The position numbers were made by a program, and so were the translations under genes. Shown one piece after another: positions 8,918 through 16,100 of a stretch of 49,332 bases of DNA. The stretch is from assembly GCA_029940475.1 (NCBI GenBank), contig JAPYUT010000023.1, positions 1-49,332 on the forward strand. Direction: 5' to 3'. This stretch comes from Verrucomicrobiales bacterium. GTDB lineage: Bacteria; Verrucomicrobiota; Verrucomicrobiia; Verrucomicrobiales; DEV007. Every line of letters begins with the position of its first letter. Position 1 is the stretch's first letter. A model generated the notes under the pieces. It was not told the origin of the DNA. It made no database searches and was given only the letters and a program-made list of their open reading frames with translations.

Positions 8918-9973
8918 ATGCTTCATCGGCTCCGGTTGCGCAATTTTCGCTGTTTTGAGGCACTTGACTGTCCATTGCAGGGGGAAGTGACCCTTTTTGC
9001 GGGTAATAACGCCCATGGCAAGACCACTATCCTGGAGTCGATCTGCATGCTGTTGCGCTTACAGTCTCCACGGGCAGGCACCTTATCGGAGGTGGTTAGG
9101 CTGGGTGAGGATGGCTTCGTCATTGAGGGGGATTTTTCCGGAAGACAGCTGATGTTTTCCCTTTCCGGGCAACGGCGACAGATGAAGGTTGATGGTGATA
9201 TCAGTAAAAACCGTGCAAGTTATCTCGCCGAGACAGGGTTGGTGGTGTGGATGGGAAACGATGACTTGGCGCTGGTGCGTGGTGGCGGTGATGTTCGGCG
9301 ACGCTATATGGATTTTGCGGCATCGCAGATTTATCCCGGCTACCGCAATGCCCTGCGCGCTTATAACCGGGCCTTGCGTGCCAGGAATTTCCTGTTCAAA
9401 CGGGATAATCGCCCGAGGTGGGAGCAGATTGCCGCATACACCAAGCTCCTGGTTAAGCACGGCACTGTAATTGCTGAAGCACGTGCGGATCTTATTGCCG
9501 CACTTTGTCCGTCGGCCAGTCATGCGCAGAGCGGGATTAGTGGTCGAGATGAATCGCTTGGATTGAATTACCTGAGATCAGGAGGAGAAGATCTTGCCAC
9601 TGCCTATGAGCAGAATGCAGATCAAGACAGCCGGAGAAGACAGACTCATATTGGTCCCCATCGTGATGATTTAATTTTAGAAATTAAAGGATTGGCAGCT
9701 GGGCAGTTTGCCTCCGAGGGACAGCAACGTACCATTGCGCTTGCTTTGAAGTTAGCGCAGGCAGAGGTATTGCGTGAGGCAAAGGGCGCAGATCCGGTGT
9801 TGTTAATTGATGATATATTTGGTGAACTTGATCAAGCCAGGCGCAACGCCTTGCTGACATACCTGCCGAAATCCTCACAGAAGTTGATCACCACCACGCA
9901 CCTGGACTGGGCTGATGATGCCTTTTTGACGGCGTCTCAGCGATATCTGGTTGACGGCAGTGGGGTGTGTTAA
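8918..9973 (+). CDS. recF: DNA replication and repair protein RecF
   Basis: 351 residues. An SMC-like ATPase head with Walker A at 29-37 (GNNAHGKTT), a D-loop and Walker B at 293-305 (PVLLIDDIFGELD), and an ABC signature at 263-271 (QFASEGQQR). The N-terminus MLHRLRLRNFRCF is the classical RecF opening. With RecO and RecR it loads RecA at single-strand gaps. In many bacteria recF sits in the dnaA-dnaN-recF-gyrB cluster; here it is isolated between hisS and nth, so it is not linked to an origin in this window. A weak AGAGG lies 8 nt before the ATG, one of the few Shine-Dalgarno-like signals in the window. Confidence 0.95.
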   Translation: MLHRLRLRNFRCFEALDCPLQGEVTLFAGNNAHGKTTILESICMLLRLQSPRAGTLSEVVRLGEDGFVIEGDFSGRQLMFSLSGQRRQMKVDGDISKNRASYLAETGLVVWMGNDDLALVRGGGDVRRRYMDFAASQIYPGYRNALRAYNRALRARNFLFKRDNRPRWEQIAAYTKLLVKHGTVIAEARADLIAALCPSASHAQSGISGRDESLGLNYLRSGGEDLATAYEQNADQDSRRRQTHIGPHRDDLILEIKGLAAGQFASEGQQRTIALALKLAQAEVLREAKGADPVLLIDDIFGELDQARRNALLTYLPKSSQKLITTTHLDWADDAFLTASQRYLVDGSGVC

Positions 9974-9980
9974 CTCTTTT

Positions 9981-9999
9981 GCGCCAGCGACCATGGCGC
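9981..9999. other. Short inverted repeat just after recF
   Basis: GCGCCA at 9981-9986 and TGGCGC at 9994-9999 form a perfect 6-bp stem with a 7-base loop, starting 7 bases after the recF stop. No T-run follows, so it is not a standard intrinsic terminator. It could be a 3'-end stabilising hairpin or chance. Confidence 0.3.
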
Positions 10000-10108
10000 G
10001 TTGGTGTGGGATGAGTTGGGCGGGGATAATGCAGGAAGCGGGATGATATCACGCCTAGGTCTTGCAAAAAAACCTTGAGTCTGGCGATGTCGGTAAAGTG
10101 GATGTATA

Positions 10109-10136
10109 TTGCATTGATTGGGGAGCAGGATATATC
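10109..10136 (+). promoter_or_regulatory. Weak sigma-70-like promoter candidate for nth
   Basis: TTGCAT at 10109-10114 and TATATC at 10131-10136 with a 16-bp spacer. The match is 3/6 and 4/6, so this is only a candidate. It would place the transcript start near 10143, just upstream of the leader hairpin at 10155-10180. Confidence 0.25.
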
Positions 10137-10154
10137 AACTGTAAGGTTCTCTGG

Positions 10155-10180
10155 AAGAGGAGAGGCAAGCCCTCCTGCTT
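10155..10180 (+). other. Leader hairpin upstream of nth
   Basis: AAG-AGGAG-(A)-GG pairs with CC-CTCCT-(G)-CTT around a CAAG loop: ten base pairs with one bulge on each side, ending 24 bases before the nth ATG. There is no T-run. It may be a structured 5' leader; function is unknown. Confidence 0.35.
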
Positions 10181-10204
10181 AGATTTGAATGTTGGGATAG
10201 TTTA

Positions 10205-10858
10205 ATGACCAAGGCAGAGCGTGCAGATTATGTGCTTGGAGAGTTGGCTGGGCTTTACCCGGAAACCCCGATTCCGCTGGATCATCGTGATCCTTTTACT
10301 TTGCTTATCGCGGTATTGCTCTCTGCTCAGTGCACGGACAAGAGGGTAAACCTGGTTACGCCCGGCCTGTTTTGCCGGGCTGACACTCCACAGCTGATGG
10401 TAAAAGTTCCGGTAGAGGAAATACGGGAGATCATTCGCCCGTGCGGGCTTTCGCCGCAGAAGGCAAAGGCCATTAATGGCCTGTCCGGGATCATTCTCAA
10501 GGAATATGGCGGGGAGGTTCCACGAACCTTCAATGATCTTGAGACCTTACCGGGAGTCGGTCACAAGACGGCATCAGTGGTAATGGCCCAGGCTTTTGGC
10601 TTTCCGGCGTTTCCTGTCGATACACACATACATCGCCTGGCGCAGCGCTGGGGACTAAGCAGTGGCAAAAATGTTAGGCAGACAGAGAAGGACCTGAAGA
10701 GGCTCTTTGCCCAGGAACATTGGAACAAACTGCATTTGCAGATTATCTTTTACGGCAGGGAATACTGTACGGCACGCGGGTGTGACGGGAGGGATTGTGA
10801 CATTTGCAGGGCGCTGTATCCCGGGCGCAGGCGACCCAAGGAAACGAGAAAAGCTTAG
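10205..10858 (+). CDS. nth: Endonuclease III-type DNA glycosylase/AP lyase
   Basis: 217 residues, the usual length. The helix-hairpin-helix LPGVGHKTASVV holds the catalytic lysine (K121), and VDTHIHRL holds the catalytic aspartate (D139). It removes oxidised pyrimidines and cuts the abasic site by beta-elimination. The C-terminal iron-sulfur region is unusual. The E. coli enzyme has cysteines spaced C-x6-C-x2-C-x5-C. This protein has C188-x4-C193-x4-C198-x2-C201, and no cysteine follows. Four cysteines are still present, so a [4Fe-4S] cluster with altered loop geometry is possible. The gene is monocistronic by appearance: recF ends 231 bp upstream, and the converging minus-strand gene ends 14 bp downstream. 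Confidence 0.94.
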   Translation: MTKAERADYVLGELAGLYPETPIPLDHRDPFTLLIAVLLSAQCTDKRVNLVTPGLFCRADTPQLMVKVPVEEIREIIRPCGLSPQKAKAINGLSGIILKEYGGEVPRTFNDLETLPGVGHKTASVVMAQAFGFPAFPVDTHIHRLAQRWGLSSGKNVRQTEKDLKRLFAQEHWNKLHLQIIFYGREYCTARGCDGRDCDICRALYPGRRRPKETRKA

Positions 10859-10872
10859 CTTGGAACTATTGA

Positions 10873-11589
10873 TTAATCCGGTTCCGGCAGCTCATAGCCG
10901 AGCTTGAGATCGTCAGCGGAACCCCGTTTGCGATCAGGGCCTGCGGACTGGATATCGAGTTGGGTAGCGGAAATGGCGTGAAAGAAATACGGGCTTCCCC
11001 ATCGATCCAGCAGATTGCCGTCATTGTCGAGGTCGGGGTGATCGAGGGGAAAAACCACAATTCGGTGCCTGTTTTTCCCGGCGAGGCTGTTGATTACCTC
11101 GAAGTTTTCGCCGGCCACTGGATTGCTCCTGTTGACAAGGCGGTAATAGCCGAGGATTGCATCCAGGATCTGCACGTCCTCTTCTGCGGAGTTGTCTTTG
11201 TGGTGCAATTCCCGGGCCAGGTCGATTGCCTGCTCAAAGATTATCCGACCGTCATCTGTGCGCGTGACCCGTGCATCATCGCGGTGCGGCGGGACACGGT
11301 AATTGATGGAGATCTCCTTTGCAGGGCCGGGCTGGAAGGGTTGTACGATAACCGTTCCCGGACGGGTTCCCGGACGGACCTGGCCAGGTTTCATCTCGTG
11401 GGATTTGGTTTTCCCTGGGGTCTCGGCAGCCTTTGCGGAAGACATGTGGGTGTCAGCTTGACTGCCTGATTTTGTGGGTTGCTGGGGGCTTGGTCTGCTG
11501 ATGAGGTACAAACCGAATGTGGTCAGGATCAACAGCACGGACAAAGCGAGCCTATTCAGGATTTGTTTCCCCGTAAGTTGGCGAGGCAT
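10873..11589 (-). CDS. Membrane-anchored protein with a pseudopilin (GspG)-like C-terminal domain
   Basis: 238 residues. One N-terminal transmembrane helix (about 13-31, LALSVLLILTTFGLYLIS), a Pro/Lys/Thr-rich linker (about 32-100), then a soluble domain. Its end resembles the C-terminal part of type II secretion major pseudopilins: DLDNDGNLLDRWGSPYFFH followed by IQSAGPDRKRGSADDL, close to the usual DPWGxPY and SxGPDGxxGTxDD motifs with their calcium site. The N-terminus has no prepilin peptidase site and no pilin-type helix starting at glutamate. This is therefore a pseudopilin-like head on a plain membrane anchor. It is last in a minus-strand run, 44 bp after the DUF1501 gene. Function is unknown; a role in handling the exported DUF1501/DUF1800 products is a guess. 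Confidence 0.75.
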   Translation of the reverse strand: MPRQLTGKQILNRLALSVLLILTTFGLYLISRPSPQQPTKSGSQADTHMSSAKAAETPGKTKSHEMKPGQVRPGTRPGTVIVQPFQPGPAKEISINYRVPPHRDDARVTRTDDGRIIFEQAIDLARELHHKDNSAEEDVQILDAILGYYRLVNRSNPVAGENFEVINSLAGKNRHRIVVFPLDHPDLDNDGNLLDRWGSPYFFHAISATQLDIQSAGPDRKRGSADDLKLGYELPEPD

Positions 11590-11633
11590 TGGGGCAGCTT
11601 GATCAGGGTTTGTCTTTCTTCCTGGGTATTAAC

Positions 11634-13181
11634 CTAGGCGAGGAAATCGATCAGGTCCAGGTTCGGTCCCGATGCGCTGACATCGAAAGGATCAGGGAAC
11701 CTGGAGAGATTGGGGAAAATACTCTCAATGTCAACTGGTGGAACGCCCAGCCATTTCGCAAGTACCGCGGAATACTGTTCCACGGCGGTAGTGGGAATCC
11801 AGCGTCCTCTTGAGCCTGCAGGTACATCATCGGCACCTCCTATCCGAAGTTGAGGAATTTGCCCGAAAATTTGGCTGCCGTTAACCGGGCCCCCGAACAG
11901 GAAGGCGTTGGTTCCCCAGGCGTGGTCGGTGCCGGAGCTGGCGAAATTACTGCCATTCGGTGTCCAAGTGCGGTTGAAATCCGAGGCCTGGAATCCTACC
12001 ACGTTGTTATAGTCAAAATCACTGTCATTGGCATCGAGTTGCTTCATGGCCTGGTTGAAGGCGTCGATCGCATCATCAAGTTCATCAAGTTTTGTGGGGA
12101 GGTCAGCATTGATGTCCTGATGCGTGTCGTAGCCTCCCTGGTCGACAAAGAAGATCTGGCGGTTGTTACCCAGGCACTTTCGTCCTGCAATGAGCTGGGC
12201 TACCATCTTCAACTCGCGACCGAGGTCGGTGGCAGGGAACAGGGTGTCGAAGTCAACCCCGGAAGTCGTTGCCGTTGTGATTGCCTCGCCGACAATGCCC
12301 TCGTTGGCCCTGGCACGACGAACTACCGTGTTGTAGCCCTCCTCAAGGATATGCTTGTGCCGGTGAAACATCACGTCCTCAAATGCCTGGAAGCGCCTGC
12401 CAACATTGGTGTTCTTGTATTTGCTGGTTTCTTCATTGATGGCATTGCGGTAATTTGATCCGTAGCCACTCAGGCTGATGGCGCCGTTGTCGCTAACGGC
12501 GTATTGCGGTACCGAGCCACCGGGGGAGGAGAGAAAATCAGAGTTTCCTGAGACGGTGATGAGCATGGATGACTTGCCCTGCGGGTTCAGGTTGTTAGCT
12601 TCTTCCCCAAAGTTCTTGGCGATCCTGCCGCCCCAGCCGCTTGCGAAGGGCCTGTCGGGCTGGGAGCCAGCCATCCACTGTGTGACCTGGTCGGAGTGGC
12701 TGAAGAGCTGTACCGGAAGGACGGCAGTGTCGTAGTTGCTGCGCGTTACGACCTCGGAGAGATTACCGCAGTTTGCCAGCATGCTGAGTTCCCCGCTGTT
12801 GAACATTGCCGCCATTTTGGTGAGGCTCGGGTGGAAGCCGAATGCGTCACCGGCGTGGGCACTCAGCGGGATCGTGTCATCGCCGTTTGCTGCCGAGCTG
12901 CCGTTGGGAATGGCGACGATTCCCCTGTTGTTTGTGTATCGGTTGGCCTGCGGGTTTGATCCCCGGGGAATCAGGAAGTTGTTCATGTCGCAGCCGCCCC
13001 GCAAAAAGACGCAGACCAGTGCCTTGTAGTCACTCAGGGAGACCTCATCCGCGGCGGCATTCATCAAGCCGAGGTGGTTCATGGTCTGTGCCAAGCCCCC
13101 GAGGGCAAGTGAGCCAAAGGCAGAGCGCCCGAGGAAGCGGCGCCGATTCATCTTGATATTGAAGTTGCTGTGAATTGCCAT
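11634..13181 (-). CDS. DUF1501 protein, Tat-type exported
   Basis: 515 residues. Near the N-terminus NRRRFLGRSAFGSLALGG is a twin-arginine-like signal, so export in folded form is likely. An internal ATG at residue 11 (MNRRRFLG) may be the true start, since it would put the arginines right at the N-terminus. DUF1501 landmarks: KALVCVFLRGGCDMNNFLIP, SGELSMLANCGN, GWGGRIAKNF, QIFFVDQGGYDTHQD and GTDHAWGTNAFLFGG. The fold is related to the alkaline phosphatase/sulfatase superfamily, but the activity is not established. It starts 17 bp after the DUF1800 gene; the DUF1800-DUF1501 order is a widespread two-gene unit in aquatic bacteria. The pair is almost certainly co-transcribed. Confidence 0.9.
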   Translation of the reverse strand: MAIHSNFNIKMNRRRFLGRSAFGSLALGGLAQTMNHLGLMNAAADEVSLSDYKALVCVFLRGGCDMNNFLIPRGSNPQANRYTNNRGIVAIPNGSSAANGDDTIPLSAHAGDAFGFHPSLTKMAAMFNSGELSMLANCGNLSEVVTRSNYDTAVLPVQLFSHSDQVTQWMAGSQPDRPFASGWGGRIAKNFGEEANNLNPQGKSSMLITVSGNSDFLSSPGGSVPQYAVSDNGAISLSGYGSNYRNAINEETSKYKNTNVGRRFQAFEDVMFHRHKHILEEGYNTVVRRARANEGIVGEAITTATTSGVDFDTLFPATDLGRELKMVAQLIAGRKCLGNNRQIFFVDQGGYDTHQDINADLPTKLDELDDAIDAFNQAMKQLDANDSDFDYNNVVGFQASDFNRTWTPNGSNFASSGTDHAWGTNAFLFGGPVNGSQIFGQIPQLRIGGADDVPAGSRGRWIPTTAVEQYSAVLAKWLGVPPVDIESIFPNLSRFPDPFDVSASGPNLDLIDFLA

Positions 13182-13198
13182 CGTGGTTGGGAGTGGGG

Positions 13199-16100
13199 TT
13201 ATTTCTGGACAACAAACTCCGGCGTGGTGCTCATTAAATAGAGCGCGGTGCGAAACAGGTCACGCTTGGCGTTGTTGGCGGTGGTTACGTTGGAGTTGTA
13301 GGGGTTATAGGACATGCTTACCAGGGCATCGATAATGATTTCCCTCGGGTTCTTGAGTTCAGCGTCATTGGTGAAGTTGCCGTCGCCAAAGGTGAGCTTG
13401 CCCGGGTTAATGCCGTCAGTTGATGGATCCTCGTTATCGGATGTGTCGTAGGGGTAGACTGCGGCAAAGCTGCCACCGGTCAGGCGCAGATCAATGGCGT
13501 CGATGAGGGCGGTGATATCGGTGATCTCGTTGGCAAGACTGGTGCCCCAGAGAATGATGTTGAGCGCCCAGTCGGCAAAGGTGATGCGCACGTTGTCATA
13601 GTCATCGGACTCGTGGCTGTCGTCCGGAGTGGGGTCGCCGTAGAGAAGGCGCTGGTTGTAGGTGTTGGGCTTTCTCTCGGTGCCGGCTGCGTTTCTATTG
13701 GGTGAGCCGCCGATGGCATTGAGACTATTGCCATTCAAGTTCCAGGTGATAGTCCAGAAGGTGTTGAGGTTGCGGATCACCGAGCTCTCCGTGGCGATCT
13801 GCAGTTCCGGTGCCACCATGCCGGCATTGGCCACCGGGCCACCGGGGCTGTAAAAGGGCAGGTAGTAGTTGAAAACGGTCTCCTGGGAGAAAGGGGTCAT
13901 CGACAGGGTGTTGTCGGTGGCCGGGTAACGAAAGCGGCTGTTAATGGTGAAGTTTGACAACTGGCCTGCGGGGTAACCGAAGTTGGCAAGATAACCGTCT
14001 GCCGGCGGGGCGATGGCATTGGCATTTGGCAGTGTCCCGTCGGCATTGAGGGGTAGATCCGAATACATTCCCGGCCTGTAGGAGGAGCTGCCCTCGTCGA
14101 AGCCGGCAATCAGCTTAACCTGGTTGAGGAAATCGCTGCTTGTAGTACTCGCGTTGAGAGCATGGATAGCGAGGAGGTTTTCCCCGGGCTGCAGGAGGTT
14201 AAAGAAGTTATTGCCCCCAAAATCCTGCAAGGTGGTCGCGAGGGTGTCATTGGTTGTCTGGGTGGCTGAAGAGTTCCAGTTTAAATCGGCGGGAGCACGG
14301 TCTGCGGCGATTTGTGTGCCGTTAAGGTAGGCAACGAAGCCATCATCACATCTTGCCTGCAGCTTCATGAAGTTCCAGCTGTCGAGATCGGTAGCGTTGA
14401 CATTGAACTTGATACGGACATAACAGGAAGTGCGTCCTGCCATTTGTGCGTCGAGGTCGATATTGATGTAGGGCTCATAAGGACCTTCTTCCTGCCTTTC
14501 GTAGCCTATGCCGTTGCGTCCTGATAACCAGCTGCCGTCGTTGAAACCAGGATCCGTGCGCCATTGGGAACCAATGTCAGAATCAGGGACCAAGGCACGC
14601 ACTCTGGCTGACTCGTCGACCAGGGTCGTGTCCTCAACGGGGCCAATTCCAGAGGCGTGATATCGCTGCGAGAAGTTGCGTAGCAGTTGCAGGTAGAGAT
14701 CCAGCGGGGCTTTCTTCAGCCCGAAGGTGGTGTCGTCGGTTACCCGCGAAAGCTCACGCACTTCATAGTCGAGCAGGATGGCCTTGAGGGCCTCAGTCAT
14801 GCCGCCTTCACTTTCCCTGAAGGCGCTGGCCACGCGGTAGAGGTATGCCGTGCTCGGGTTACTGGTGGTGAAGCGCTGGATGAGGCGCAGGGAGATGAAG
14901 GCCGGGGTGGAGCGGTGGCTGTTGATCATGTCATAATCCGGCAGGCCGTCACCGGGTTTGCCGGCGAGCCATGCAATGGCATCATCAAGGTCCTTCTCGG
15001 AATGGGCGATTTCATCAGAGCGCCCCCCGCTTTGTGAGAGGTTGCCGTCACTCATGGAGCGGTTATCAATCAGCCTGCCGCCAGCGATTGTTTTTGCCCC
15101 CAGGTCGTGGAAGTCGGCAAACATCTGTACCGGGTAGGAGAACTGGTGGTTGTAATACTTGTTGCCCTCGTTTCGGTTGAAGTTGGAAGTGACCGTGCTG
15201 AGCCTGCCGCTTTGGTTGCTGCCTGTTGGATTGTTTTGGTTAAAAGGAATTCCACCATTGCCGTTGTTGCGGTCAAACGGGCTGCCGCTGTCATCACCGT
15301 CAACAATGCCCCAGGTCTGGGGGCTTGTGGCATAGCGCGAGAAACTCTGCCCGGTCAGTACGCGTGCAAACTCGGTGATGTCGGTGTTGGTGTAGGTGGG
15401 TTCCGGCAGCCCGGTCTCCTCGGAGAGTTTCAGCGTGCCGTCGGTCCACAGGTTGAACAGTCCGATGGAGAAGAGCTGCATGTCTTCACGCGCAAGGTTT
15501 TCATCAGGGAAGACATCGGGGATGCCGTCACCGCTGATATCGTAGGCTTTCTGGTTTTTCAGGCTGGAGAGCCATTTGCTCATTATGGGGCTACGGTTGA
15601 TGAAACCGAAGAGGTCATGGAAGTGGGTGAAGGCATGATAGTTGAGCATGTCCTGGTAGTTGGATGCGGCAAGATGATCCTGCCTGACCCGGTTGAGCTG
15701 GTCGGAAACGACAAGGATTTGCTGCAGCGAGTAGCCCATTTTCTGGCGCAACTGGTCCTTGGCGTTGGCCATGAAAAGCCAGTGGGCACGGCGGCGGTTT
15801 TGGTGGTTGACCTCGGCCAGGTCAAAGAAGGTGTACCTGTCCTCGTTCTTTCCCCAGTTGATCTCTGATTGGGTCAAGGGGTAATTCTGTGTCGGGAACC
15901 ACTGCTCGGGATTGGCCCTTGACCGGTCAATTGCCGGCCATTCTCCCGGCAGGTCGGGGACATTGATAAGGTTGTTGCTGGGGTCGTTAAAATGATGGGT
16001 GAACCACCGGTCAGGGTCGAAATAGCCACGCAGTTTCCATTCCTGGTTGTCGGCGGCGAGGACATAATCGACAAGGTAGGTCTGCGGGGCGGCAATTTGC

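Noticed and set aside
9974-10204. Missing small gene between recF and nth
   Set aside because: No open frame with a plausible start; only short hairpins and a weak promoter candidate.
15107-15868. Long antisense open frame (253 codons, plus strand)
   Set aside because: It lies opposite the DUF1800 core and its translation looks random; high-GC genes often leave such frames open. The same applies to 2452-3282, 10960-11469, 11850-12458 and 6474-6989.
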